DNA from: Novosphingobium flavum
GTDB taxonomy: Bacteria > Pseudomonadota > Alphaproteobacteria > Sphingomonadales > Sphingomonadaceae
Direction of reading: 5' to 3'
Assembly: GCF_014230315.1 (NCBI RefSeq)
Contig: NZ_JACLAW010000003.1
Coordinates: forward strand, 62,001 to 126,000
Length of the DNA: 64,000 nt
Shown: positions 1 to 8,397 of the stretch, piece after piece
Position numbering within the stretch: position 1 is the stretch's first letter
Layout: every line of letters starts with the position of its first letter
Made by a program: the position numbers and the translations under genes
Notes under the pieces: model-generated
What the model was told of the DNA's origin: nothing
Databases searched by the model: none
The model's input: only the letters and a program-made list of their open reading frames with translations

Positions 1-37
1 AGAGGGGCCGGGCCGCCGCAATTGAGGAGAATACGGC

Positions 38-952
38 ATGGCGCCGCCGAACACCCGGCGCACCGGCTTTTCCAAGCGGGCGCAATACGGGACGTTCTTC
101 GGCTATGTCGCCGCGCTTGCCGGCGCACTCGTCGGCGGCGGGGTGCTGCTGGTCTCGCTGCTGGACCACGACGCCTTTTCCGGCGTGCGCGGGCTGGCGG
201 CGGACGTTGCCGCGCCTGCTGGTTCGGCCGTGGCCGCAGGCCGGTCTGGCGTGCAGGATGCCGGGGCCACGCTTTATGGCTGGCTGACCTGGGGCACGAC
301 GAACAAGCGAATGGCGCAGGAGCTGGAACTGGCGCGGGTCCGCCTTGCCGAGGCGCGCGCCGTGTCCGAGGAAAACACCCGGCTCAAGGCCATGCTGGGC
401 CTGCGCGATGCGCTTGGCCCCGGCAACCCGAAGCCCGTGGCCGAAGCACGCCTGATCCAGTCGTCCGCCACCAGCCTGCGCCGTTTCGCCACGATCTCTG
501 CCGGCTCCGACGACCGAGTGGCCGTGGGAATGCCGGTGCGCTCGCCGCTCGGACTGGTCGGCCGCGTACTCGAAGTCTCGCGCTCGACCGCGCGGGTCCT
601 TCTGGTTACCGATCCCGAGAGCCTCGTGCCAGTCCGCCGCGCGCGTGACGGCCTGCCGGCCTTCGCCCAGGGCAAGGGCGACGGATCGCTCCAGATCAAG
701 CTGATCAACCTCGGGGTCAATCCGCTCAAGCCCGGCGACGTCTTCGTCACTTCGGGCGCGGGCGGGCTTTACCGGCCGGGCATCGCCGTCGGCGTGGTCA
801 CCCAGCTCAGCCGTGACGGCGCGGTCGCCAAGGTCCTGAGCGACCCGACGGCAAGCGAATTCGTCAGCATCGAGCAGGTCTTCGCCGTTGCCGCCGGAAT
901 GCCCGAGGCACTGACCCCCTATCAGCCGCCCGTTCCGGAGCGGAAGAAATGA
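38..952 (+). CDS. mreC: rod shape-determining protein MreC
   Basis: MreC is the periplasmic, membrane-anchored scaffold of the elongasome that links cytoplasmic MreB to the peptidoglycan synthases PBP2 and RodA. The 304-residue product has a basic N-terminus, one membrane segment at about residues 22-45 (GYVAALAGALVGGGVLLVSL), a coiled-coil stretch around residues 90-120 and the beta-barrel part that follows (VAVGMPVRSPLGLVGRVLEV, SGAGGLYRPGIAVG). The ATG at 38 is preceded by a GAGGAG ribosome site 8 bases upstream. The stop overlaps the mreD start (ATGA). mreB would be expected just left of the window. Confidence 0.95.
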   Translation: MAPPNTRRTGFSKRAQYGTFFGYVAALAGALVGGGVLLVSLLDHDAFSGVRGLAADVAAPAGSAVAAGRSGVQDAGATLYGWLTWGTTNKRMAQELELARVRLAEARAVSEENTRLKAMLGLRDALGPGNPKPVAEARLIQSSATSLRRFATISAGSDDRVAVGMPVRSPLGLVGRVLEVSRSTARVLLVTDPESLVPVRRARDGLPAFAQGKGDGSLQIKLINLGVNPLKPGDVFVTSGAGGLYRPGIAVGVVTQLSRDGAVAKVLSDPTASEFVSIEQVFAVAAGMPEALTPYQPPVPERKK

Positions 953-1491
953 ACGCATTCGGCCCCGCCGAGAGCAATCGCGTGATCAACCGCGCGCCCT
1001 CGCCGCTGGTGGCGCGGGCGCTGCCATGGCTGGTAATCATGGCTGGATCGGTGGCGCAGGGAATGCCGCTGATCGCTTCGGCCCCGGTCATGCCGCCTTT
1101 CGGCTTTCTCCTGCTGCTCGCCTGGCGCCAGCTGCGCCCGGGCGTGCTCCCGGTCTGGGCCGGGCTGCCGCTGGGGCTGTTCGACGATTGCTATTCCGGC
1201 CAGCCGATGGGCTCGGGCATGTTGCTGTGGTCGGCCGCGATGATCGGGATGGACGCGATCGAGATCCGCTTTCCCTGGCGCTCCTACGTCATGGAATGGC
1301 TGGTCGCCGCCGCCTTCATCCTCGGCTACCTGCTGCTCGCCGGCGGCATCGCCCATGTCGGCGGCTCGATCCCCGTGCTCAACGCGCTGGTCCCGCAGCT
1401 GATCTTCTCGGTTCTCACCTTCCCGCTGGTCGAACGCTTCGTGGCGGCCTGCGACCGGGCGCGGCTGTGGCGCTTCAGGGCCTTTACATGA
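949..1491 (+). CDS. mreD: rod shape-determining protein MreD
   Basis: Small integral membrane subunit of the Mre elongation complex. The 180-residue protein is almost entirely hydrophobic, with four to five predicted membrane segments (for example residues 24-40 and 110-135), and carries the usual MreD start of the first helix after a short cytoplasmic tail. The assignment relies on hydrophobicity, length and position between mreC and mrdA, since the family is poorly conserved. It overlaps mreC by ATGA at 949 and mrdA by ATGA at 1488, so translation of the three genes is probably coupled. Confidence 0.92.
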   Translation: MNAFGPAESNRVINRAPSPLVARALPWLVIMAGSVAQGMPLIASAPVMPPFGFLLLLAWRQLRPGVLPVWAGLPLGLFDDCYSGQPMGSGMLLWSAAMIGMDAIEIRFPWRSYVMEWLVAAAFILGYLLLAGGIAHVGGSIPVLNALVPQLIFSVLTFPLVERFVAACDRARLWRFRAFT

Positions 1492-3611
1492 TCTGGCCAT
1501 TCCGGCGCGACAAGACGCGCCAGACCGTTGGCCGGCACATCTCCTCGGGCACGCTCGCCAACTCCTTCGAGCGGCGCTCCGTCGTGGTCGGCGCCATGCA
1601 GGGGGGGATCGGCATGCTGCTCGCCGCGCGGATGGGCTACATCGCCCTGTTCCAGAACGAGCGCTACAAGACCCTGTCCGAAAGCAACCGGGTCAACCTC
1701 GCGCTGATCCCGCCCCGCCGGGGCTGGATTCTCGACCGCCACGGCAATCCGCTGGCCACCAACCGTTCGGACTTCCGGATCGACCTCATCCCGGACCGGC
1801 TGGTCGACAAGGAAAAGACCCTCGCCGAACTCGGCCAGTTGCTCAGCCTGAGCCCGGTCCAGCTCCAGGACCTGTCGGACAAGATCAAGCGCAGCCGCGG
1901 GTTCCAGCCGGTCGAAGTCGCCACCCGGCTCGATTTCGATACCTTCTCGGCAGTGAGCGTGCGCCTGCCCGAGCTGACCGGCGTGATCCCCCAGCGCGGC
2001 TTCCTGCGGTATTACCCCACGGGACCGGCGGTGGCGCACCTGATCGGCTATGTCGGCCCGGCCTCGGCCGAAGATTATGAGAAGGACCACAATCCGCTCC
2101 TGATCACGCCGGGCTACAAGATCGGAAAGGACGGGCTGGAAAAGGCCTTCGAGACCACGCTGCGCGGCGTTCCGGGCGCGCGCCGCACCGAGGTGACCGC
2201 CACGGGCCGCGTCGTGCGCGACCTTGCCATGCGCGAGGACGTGCAGGGCGAACCGATCCGGCTGACCATCGACGGCGGGCTGCAGGACTATGCGGCCCGG
2301 CGCATCGGCCTCGAATCCGCCGCCGTCACCGTGATCGACTGCGAGACCGGCGGCATCCTCGCGCTCTGTTCCATGCCGGCCTTCGATCCCAACACCTTCG
2401 TCGGCGGGATCGGGCGGCTGCAGTGGAAGATGCTCAACGAGGACGACCATATCCCGCTGCTCAACAAGGCGCTGCGCGGGCTCTATCCTCCCGGTTCCAC
2501 GATGAAGCCGATGGCCACCCTCGCCCTCCAGCAGCACGGGGTCGATCCGTCGGAACGGGTCAACTGCCCGGGCGGATACCGCCTCGGTAGCCGCTTCTTC
2601 CGCTGCGATGCGGTTCACGGCGTCGTCGACATGCGCTCGGCGATCGAACACAGCTGCAACACCTATTTCTGGTCGATGGCCCACCGGGTCGGCTACGATG
2701 CCATTGCCCCGGTCGCCAAGCTGCTCGGGCTCGGGCAGGAATTCGACCTGCCCGGCACCAAGCAGCGCTATGGCACCGTGCCCGATGCGGCGTGGAAGAT
2801 GCGCCGCTACAAGCAGGAGTGGACCGCCGCGGATTCGCTCAACGCCTCGATCGGCCAGGGCTATGTCTCCGTCTCGCCGCTCCAGCTGGCGGTGATGACC
2901 TCGCGGATCGCCTCGGGCCGCAACCTCATGCCCTCGCTGATCTACGGCCAGCCCAAGCCGCCGGGTCCGCCCCTGCCCTTCACCGCCGAACAGTTCGCCG
3001 TGCCGCACGACGGCATGTTCGCCGTGGTCAACGGCGGGGGTACCGGCGTCGGCAGCAAGCTCCAGCTGGCCGACATCCGCATGGCCGGCAAGACCGGGAC
3101 CGCGCAGGTCCGCGCCCTCACCGCCCGCGGCCACGTGGGGGACTGGAAGTCGCGCGACCATTCGCTGTTCATCGGCTATGCCCCGGCCGAAGCGCCGCGC
3201 TACGCCATTTCGGTCGTGGTCGAGCACGGCACCTTCGGCGCCCGCGCGGCCGCCCCGATCGCGCGCGACGTGCTGACCTTCCTGTTCGATCAGGGCAAGG
3301 CCTGGGATACCCTGCTCGCCATGGAAAAGCAGTGGGGTGGCACCCCGATGGAGCGGATGGACGCCAAGTACCGCGCCTTCGCCGCCCAATATGGCACCTC
3401 GGCACCCAGCGTGGGCGACGACAAGGCGGTCCAGGCGGCAATCACCAAGGCCGACAATACGGACACCCCGGTCAACAACGTCGGCACTGCGCCTGACACC
3501 TTCCCTGAAGAGCCGGCCAGCGGCGCCAAGGCAAGTCCGAACCCCGGCCCCAGCCCGAGCCCCTCGCCCACGCCGACGGAAGCCCGTCCCGTGCCGGGAG
3601 CGCCCGGATGA
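1488..3611 (+). CDS. mrdA: peptidoglycan D,D-transpeptidase PBP2
   Basis: Class B penicillin-binding protein that cross-links new glycan strands during elongation, paired with RodA. From the ATG at 1488 the product is 707 residues: short basic N-terminus, one membrane anchor near residues 30-50, PBP dimerisation domain (about 65-240), then the transpeptidase domain with all three active-site motifs: STMK with Ser337 and Lys340, SCN at 389-391 and KTG at 535-537. The C-terminal 40 residues are a low-complexity Pro/Ser/Thr tail (PGPSPSPSPTPT). The reading frame is open far upstream of 1488, but the ATGA overlap with mreD and the family's usual N-terminus fix the start. Confidence 0.95.
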   Translation: MIWPFRRDKTRQTVGRHISSGTLANSFERRSVVVGAMQGGIGMLLAARMGYIALFQNERYKTLSESNRVNLALIPPRRGWILDRHGNPLATNRSDFRIDLIPDRLVDKEKTLAELGQLLSLSPVQLQDLSDKIKRSRGFQPVEVATRLDFDTFSAVSVRLPELTGVIPQRGFLRYYPTGPAVAHLIGYVGPASAEDYEKDHNPLLITPGYKIGKDGLEKAFETTLRGVPGARRTEVTATGRVVRDLAMREDVQGEPIRLTIDGGLQDYAARRIGLESAAVTVIDCETGGILALCSMPAFDPNTFVGGIGRLQWKMLNEDDHIPLLNKALRGLYPPGSTMKPMATLALQQHGVDPSERVNCPGGYRLGSRFFRCDAVHGVVDMRSAIEHSCNTYFWSMAHRVGYDAIAPVAKLLGLGQEFDLPGTKQRYGTVPDAAWKMRRYKQEWTAADSLNASIGQGYVSVSPLQLAVMTSRIASGRNLMPSLIYGQPKPPGPPLPFTAEQFAVPHDGMFAVVNGGGTGVGSKLQLADIRMAGKTGTAQVRALTARGHVGDWKSRDHSLFIGYAPAEAPRYAISVVVEHGTFGARAAAPIARDVLTFLFDQGKAWDTLLAMEKQWGGTPMERMDAKYRAFAAQYGTSAPSVGDDKAVQAAITKADNTDTPVNNVGTAPDTFPEEPASGAKASPNPGPSPSPSPTPTEARPVPGAPG

Positions 3612-4723
3612 TCCGCGGCATCGTCCCCGATCCGGTGGCGCGCCAGCCATGGCAGGTCATCCTGCCCCTGCTGGCCCTCGTCACCTTCGGCGCCACCGTG
3701 CTCTATTCGGCGGCGGGCGGATCGCTGCGCCCCTGGGCCCTCACCCATTTCCTGCGCTTCTTCGTATTCCTCGCTATGGCGATCATGATCTCGCGGGTGA
3801 AGCGCAGCACGTTCAAGCAGCTGTCCTACCCGATCTACGGGATCATCGTCGTCCTGCTGGTGCTGGTGGAGCTGATCGGCGGCATCGGCGGGGGCAGCCA
3901 GCGCTGGCTCAACCTCGGCTTCATGACCCTCCAGCCATCCGAGCTGATGAAGCCGGTGATCGTGCTGGTCCTCGCCCGCTTCTACGACGATCTCCCGCCG
4001 AGCATGACCGCCAGCTGGCGCGCCCTGATCCCGGCCGCCGCCCTGCTGGCGATCCCGGCCGGCCTCGTCATCATCCAGCCGGACCTCGGCACGGGCCTGG
4101 CCATCACCATCGGCGCCACGGTCGTCGTGTTCCTTGCCGGCGTGCCGCTGTGGTGGTTCATCTCGGCTGGCGGCGCGCTCATGGTGATCGCGCCGCTCGC
4201 CTTCTTCACCGTGCTCCACGAATACCAGCGCCAGCGAGTCTTCGTCTTCCTGGATCCCGAGAAGGACCCGCTCGGCACCGGCTACCACATCCTCCAGTCG
4301 ACCATCGCGATCGGCTCTGGCGGCTTCTTCGGCAAGGGCTTCGGCAACGGGTCGCAGAGCCATCTCGACTATCTGCCCGAGGCTCATACCGACTTCGTCT
4401 TCGCCACCATGTCCGAGGAGTGGGGCATGGTCGGCGGCCTGTTCGTGATCGGCACTTTCGCCTGGGTGCTGGCCTGGGCGCTCAGGGTCGCCCGCGCCGC
4501 GCCCGACCGGTTCAGCCAGCTCCTCGCCGCGGGTATGGCCTTCACGATCTTCTTCTATGTCTGCATCAACCTGATGATGGTCATGGGCCTGGCCCCGGTG
4601 GTCGGGATTCCGCTGCCTTTCATGAGCCACGGCGGCTCCTCGATGATGACCAACATGATCTGCATCGGCACGATCATGGCGGTCCAGAACTGGAGCCGGA
4701 CCGGCGCGCGCAGCATCGCCTGA
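3608..4723 (+). CDS. rodA: SEDS-family peptidoglycan polymerase RodA
   Basis: RodA polymerises lipid II into glycan strands in complex with PBP2. The 371-residue protein has about ten membrane helices and the SEDS signatures QRWLNLGFMTLQPSELMK, QPDLGTGLAI, the GSQSHLDYLPEAHTDFVFA segment that carries the conserved aspartate region, and PLPFMSHGGSSM near the C-terminus. The start overlaps the mrdA stop by ATGA. This is the last gene of the mre operon; about 120 bases later comes tRNA-Lys. Confidence 0.95.
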   Translation: MIRGIVPDPVARQPWQVILPLLALVTFGATVLYSAAGGSLRPWALTHFLRFFVFLAMAIMISRVKRSTFKQLSYPIYGIIVVLLVLVELIGGIGGGSQRWLNLGFMTLQPSELMKPVIVLVLARFYDDLPPSMTASWRALIPAAALLAIPAGLVIIQPDLGTGLAITIGATVVVFLAGVPLWWFISAGGALMVIAPLAFFTVLHEYQRQRVFVFLDPEKDPLGTGYHILQSTIAIGSGGFFGKGFGNGSQSHLDYLPEAHTDFVFATMSEEWGMVGGLFVIGTFAWVLAWALRVARAAPDRFSQLLAAGMAFTIFFYVCINLMMVMGLAPVVGIPLPFMSHGGSSMMTNMICIGTIMAVQNWSRTGARSIA

Positions 4724-4842
4724 GCGCGCCGGCGAAAAAATTCGCGCGGAGGCAAAAAACCCCTTTCCTCCTGAAAAATCGCCGCTATAGGGGGCGCTCC
4801 CGAGGGGGAGCACCTCTCCGGGAACAACCGGCAAGCCGGTGT

Positions 4843-4918
<76 letters not shown>

Positions 4919-5070
4919 CCCCCTCCCCTCGATAATCGCACGAAAAGCCGCCCGTCGCGGGGCCTGTACGCCGACCGGTTCCCGGGCATCACCCGTTCCG
5001 AACACGCGCCGGCCTATTGCCATTCGGCCTTCCGCGAAAGATTAACCCGGCCGACTGGGATTGACCAACC

Positions 5071-5832
5071 CTAGCGCGGGAAGGTGAAGCCCCGCCGCGC
5101 GAAGATCGCCTTGCCTTCCCGGGAAAGCAGGAACCGCCGGAAGGCCTCGGCTTCGGGATGGGCGGAGCGGCTGACCAGGGCCAGCGGATAGGTGATCGGC
5201 CGGTGGCTGCTGGCCGGAAACACGCCGACCACCCGCACGCCCTTGGCGGCCATGGCGTCGGTCGCATAAACGATCCCCAAAGGCGCGGCCCCGCGTTCGA
5301 CGAAGGCCAGCGCGGCGCGCACGTTCTCGGCCCGGGCGACCCGCGTCTGGACCTGCCCCCAGACGCCAAGGTTGGACATGGCCTCGACGCCATACTTCCC
5401 CGCCGGTACCGCCCCCGGATCGCCCATCGCCAGACGGCCGCTGCCCAGCGCCTTCACCAGTGGAAACCCGCGCACCAGCGACAGGCGCAGCGAACTCGCC
5501 GCAGGCGCCACCAGCACCAGCCGGTTGCTGACGAACCCGGCGCGCGTACCCGGCCTCAGCAGGCCTTTGCCCTGCAGATAGTCCATCCATTCCTCGTCCG
5601 CCGAAATGAACAGGTCGGCCGGCGCGCCGGATTCGATCTGCCGGGCCAGCGCCGAACTGGCGGCGAACGAGATGACTGGCCGGGGATGACGCCGCGCCGC
5701 CCAGGCATCGGCGGCATCGTTCATCGATTCCTGCAGGCTTGCGGCGGCCAGCACCAGCGGACCGCGCTGCTGGGCAGAGAGCGGGGCGGCAAGGGCCAGA
5801 AACAGGAAACAAAGCAGGCGCAGGATCGGCAT
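5071..5832 (-). CDS. modA: orphan ModA-type molybdate/oxyanion-binding periplasmic protein
   Basis: Periplasmic substrate-binding protein of a molybdate or tungstate ABC importer. The 253-residue precursor has a Sec signal peptide (LLCFLFLALAAPLSAQ, cleavage near residue 21) followed by the ModA signatures LAAASLQESMNDAA, FAASSALARQIESGAPADLF and MGDPGAVPAGKYG that contribute to the oxyanion site. No modB (permease) or modC (ATPase) lies beside it: downstream on its strand is tRNA-Lys, upstream a divergent acyltransferase. It may work with a transporter elsewhere, or bind another oxyanion. Family certain, substrate inferred. Confidence 0.85.
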   Translation of the reverse strand: MPILRLLCFLFLALAAPLSAQQRGPLVLAAASLQESMNDAADAWAARRHPRPVISFAASSALARQIESGAPADLFISADEEWMDYLQGKGLLRPGTRAGFVSNRLVLVAPAASSLRLSLVRGFPLVKALGSGRLAMGDPGAVPAGKYGVEAMSNLGVWGQVQTRVARAENVRAALAFVERGAAPLGIVYATDAMAAKGVRVVGVFPASSHRPITYPLALVSRSAHPEAEAFRRFLLSREGKAIFARRGFTFPR

Positions 5833-6026
5833 GGGAAGGTCCGCAGATGGCTATATTGCTTCGTATATATCACTTGCCTCGCCGGGCAAGCCGCCGGATG
5901 ACAGGCCGCACCCTCGCTCGCGATCTGCCCCGATCAGCCCCGTTCGCGCCCGAAAGTGCCGCGCACGGGATCGGCGGACCCGCCCGGTCCCTTGTCGCCG
6001 CGCGGGACGCGGCTATAGGAAAGGCC

Positions 6027-7109
6027 GTGCCTACGCAGGATCTGCCCTTGTCGCCGCACCCCAGCTCCGGCGGCGGCAGTCCTGCCGCCGGACATGCGGC
6101 CACGCGCCCGTCGGATCTGCGCCTGCCCGGGCTGGATGCGCTGCGCGCCGTCGCCGCGCTGATGGTGGTGATCATGCACACCGGGGCGATCTGGCCCAAC
6201 GCGACCCGCATCGCGCCCGCCTCCTATCTCGCGGTCGATTTCTTCTTCCTGCTCTCGGGTTTCGTCATGGGGCGGACCTACGAGCGCAAGATGATCGCCG
6301 GCAGCCTCGGCCCGGCCCGGTTCATCGCCGCGCGCTATCGGCGCCTGTGGCCAACCATGGCGGTCGGCGCGGCCCTCTCGGTGCCGTTCCTCTGGCGTGA
6401 CGGCGAAGGACTGGCCCCGTTCCTGCTCGCGGCCGTGCCCAATGCCCTGCTCCTGCCAAGCTTTGCCGCCGCCGCCCTGTTCCCGCTCAACACCCCGGCC
6501 TGGTCGATCTTCTTCGAACTGGCGGCCAACTACGCGCACGCCGCCTTCCTTTATCGCCTGCGCCAACGCGAACTGCTCGCCATCACGATGGTTTTCCTCG
6601 TGCCGCTGGCAACCTGCGCCATCGCCTACGGCACGCTCGATCTCGGCGCCCGCCCCGGCAACATGGGCTGGGGCTTCGCGCGGGTCGGCTTCTCCTATGC
6701 CCTCGGCCTGCTACTGTGGCGCTGGCATGGCGACCGGCCACCACTGCGCGTTCACCCCGCCCTTGCCCTCGGCGCCATGCCAGTGCTGTTCCTTGCCGCC
6801 GGGGCCACCGGGGCAGCGGGATTCGGCGGGGCAATGCTCAGCCTTGGCTTCGTCGTCCTCGCCGGGCCACTGCTCGCCTGGGGCGGGCTCGCCCTGCGCA
6901 GCCCGTCACCCGCGATGCGGACCGCATGCCTCGCCGCCGGGGCGATGTCCTTCCCGCTTTACGCGGTGCACTACCCGGTTCTGCTCGGGGCCGAGGCGCT
7001 GGGCCTGCCGGAACTGGCCGGGCCGCCGGTCGCCGTCGCACTCGCCGCCCTCCTCACGTGGGCCTTGGGCGGGTTTGATCACATTCGCCGCGCGCCATAC
7101 ACATTCTAA
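6027..7109 (+). CDS. acyltransferase family 3 membrane protein
   Basis: Integral membrane acyltransferase of the family that O-acetylates or acylates exopolysaccharide, lipopolysaccharide or other cell-surface sugars. The GTG at 6027 is chosen because AGGAAAGG sits just upstream and because the family motif RLPGLDALRAVAALMVVIMH then lies near residue 30; the frame is open further 5' without a convincing site. The 360-residue product shows the catalytic His region (VVIMHTGAIW), the VDFFFLLSGFVMGR motif and about ten membrane segments. The C-terminus (GGFDHIRRAPYTF) stops a little early and lacks the usual basic tail, so mild truncation is possible. Substrate unknown. Confidence 0.82.
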   Translation: MPTQDLPLSPHPSSGGGSPAAGHAATRPSDLRLPGLDALRAVAALMVVIMHTGAIWPNATRIAPASYLAVDFFFLLSGFVMGRTYERKMIAGSLGPARFIAARYRRLWPTMAVGAALSVPFLWRDGEGLAPFLLAAVPNALLLPSFAAAALFPLNTPAWSIFFELAANYAHAAFLYRLRQRELLAITMVFLVPLATCAIAYGTLDLGARPGNMGWGFARVGFSYALGLLLWRWHGDRPPLRVHPALALGAMPVLFLAAGATGAAGFGGAMLSLGFVVLAGPLLAWGGLALRSPSPAMRTACLAAGAMSFPLYAVHYPVLLGAEALGLPELAGPPVAVALAALLTWALGGFDHIRRAPYTF

Positions 7110-7159
7110 TGTGAGAATCGGGATTTCCAATCAAATCGCGCAGGCGTAGAAGCGCCGCC

Positions 7160-7339
7160 GTGTCGACCATCATCATCGAGCGCGTCCACGACCGGATCGA
7201 ATAGCGCCGCAAGCACGATCACCTCGTGGAATGCGTCGCCGAAGGCCCGTTCGTGTCGGACTACGGCGGCGACTGGACCATTCGCTCTTACCGCGACAAG
7301 GTTTCGGGCGCCCACCGCCTCGCCCTCCAGAAGGGGTGT
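7160..7339 (+). pseudogene. decayed RibBA (GTP cyclohydrolase II-like) fragment
   Basis: Reading frame beginning at GTG 7160 gives a short stretch, an in-frame TAG at 7202-7204, then [28 protein letters not shown] and HRLALQKG. The last two match the part of the GTP cyclohydrolase II-like domain of bifunctional RibBA proteins where a strand-rich RxYRDxVxG...LALxKG segment occurs. The similarity ends abruptly at about 7339, where the next 20 bases lead into a ribH fragment in another frame. Only about 40 recognisable residues remain, so this cannot encode an active enzyme. The identification as RibBA rather than another RibA-like protein is moderately sure. Confidence 0.6.
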
Positions 7340-7350
7340 GTCCTCACCGG

Positions 7351-7659
7351 CACGTCCCCGGCGCGCTCGAAATTCCCGGTGCCATTGCCCTGGCCGACCA
7401 GACCGGCGATTATGACGGCTATGTCGCCATCGGCGTGGTCATCCCAGGCGAGACCTATCACTTCGAGATCGTCGCGGGCGAAAGCGCGCGCGGGATCATG
7501 GCCCTGCCCACGGAAGGCGTCGCCATCGGCAACGGCATCCTCACCGTCGAGAACGAGGCCTAGGCCCTCGTCCGCGCCGATCCGGCCCAGAAGGACAAGG
7601 GCGGCGAGGCCGCCAAGGCCGCCCTCGCCCTGCTCGCGCTCAAGGAAAAGTTCGCCTGA
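7351..7659 (+). pseudogene. decayed ribH (lumazine synthase) fragment
   Basis: In the frame of 7354 the sequence reads [66 protein letters not shown], then a TAG at 7561, and after it ALVRADPAQKDKGGEAAKAA up to a stop at 7657. These are the middle and C-terminal parts of 6,7-dimethyl-8-ribityllumazine synthase, including the substrate-binding PGALEIP, the GETYHFEIV region with its catalytic His and the [13 protein letters not shown] turn. The first 50 or so residues are missing and a stop interrupts the gene. It directly follows a ribBA fragment, as expected if an internal deletion fused the two ends of a ribBA-ribH operon. A functional copy should exist elsewhere. Confidence 0.85.
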
Positions 7660-7663
7660 TCCG

Positions 7664-8296
7664 TCAGGCGGGCTTCACCTTCAGCAAGGACAGCCCGAAA
7701 CCAACGAAGATCACGCCCGTCGCCCGGTCGAACCCGCGCCGGATCGCCGGGCGGGTCAGCCAGCGCGCCAGCGAGCGCCCGCACCCGGCATAGATCGCAT
7801 ACCACAGCGCCTCGATCACGGCGAAGGTCGCCACGAGGATCGCAAACTGCGGCGCCTTGGGCGCGCCCGGCGCGATGAACTGCGGCAGAAAGGCCGCGGC
7901 GAACAGGATCGCCTTGGGATTGCTGATGGCGATGGCAAACCCGCCGCGAAAGACAGCGGCCGCCGAGATTGCCGAGCGCGGCAGGTCATCCCCCGCCAGG
8001 TCGAGCGGCGCGGCATCGCTGCGCCAGGCCTTGTACCCCAGATAGCAAAGATAGGCCGCGCCAACATAACGCAACACCTCGAAGGCGCCCGGCAGGGCCA
8101 GCAGCAGCGTGGTAAGCCCCGCCGCAGAGGCCGAAAGCAGCGTCAGGATCGCCGCCAGACACCCGGCCATGGCCGCCACGCTGCGCCGCATCCCCAGTTC
8201 CACCGAGCGCGACAGCACGTGCAGCATGTTCGGGCCCGGCGTGGCGCTGAGCACAAAAACCGTCGCCACGAATATCCACCATGTGTGCAGCGCCAT
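7664..8296 (-). CDS. LysE/RhtB-family amino-acid exporter
   Basis: Inner-membrane translocator of the LysE superfamily, which exports amino acids or related small molecules. The 210-residue protein has six membrane segments and the family signatures ATPGPNMLHVLSRSVELGMR near the N-terminus and GFAIAISNPKAILFAAAFLP at about residue 120. The final residues reach to within 5 bases of the decayed ribH fragment, which is convergent. Upstream is the M13 peptidase gene on the same strand, 101 bases away. Substrate cannot be read from the sequence. Confidence 0.88.
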   Translation of the reverse strand: MALHTWWIFVATVFVLSATPGPNMLHVLSRSVELGMRRSVAAMAGCLAAILTLLSASAAGLTTLLLALPGAFEVLRYVGAAYLCYLGYKAWRSDAAPLDLAGDDLPRSAISAAAVFRGGFAIAISNPKAILFAAAFLPQFIAPGAPKAPQFAILVATFAVIEALWYAIYAGCGRSLARWLTRPAIRRGFDRATGVIFVGFGLSLLKVKPA

Positions 8297-8397
8297 GCCG
8301 GGACCTCCTGATGCCCTGTTCTACCGGCCGACAGCTCCGGCACCACTACGCAGGCCTGCGGACGCCCGCCCTCTGGCAAGGGCGGACGAAGACCCGA

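Noticed and set aside
1326..3650. 774-codon minus-strand frame opposite mrdA
   Set aside because: Shadow of the PBP2 gene: high-GC DNA leaves the opposite frame open; translation is Arg/His/Gly-rich with no family pattern.
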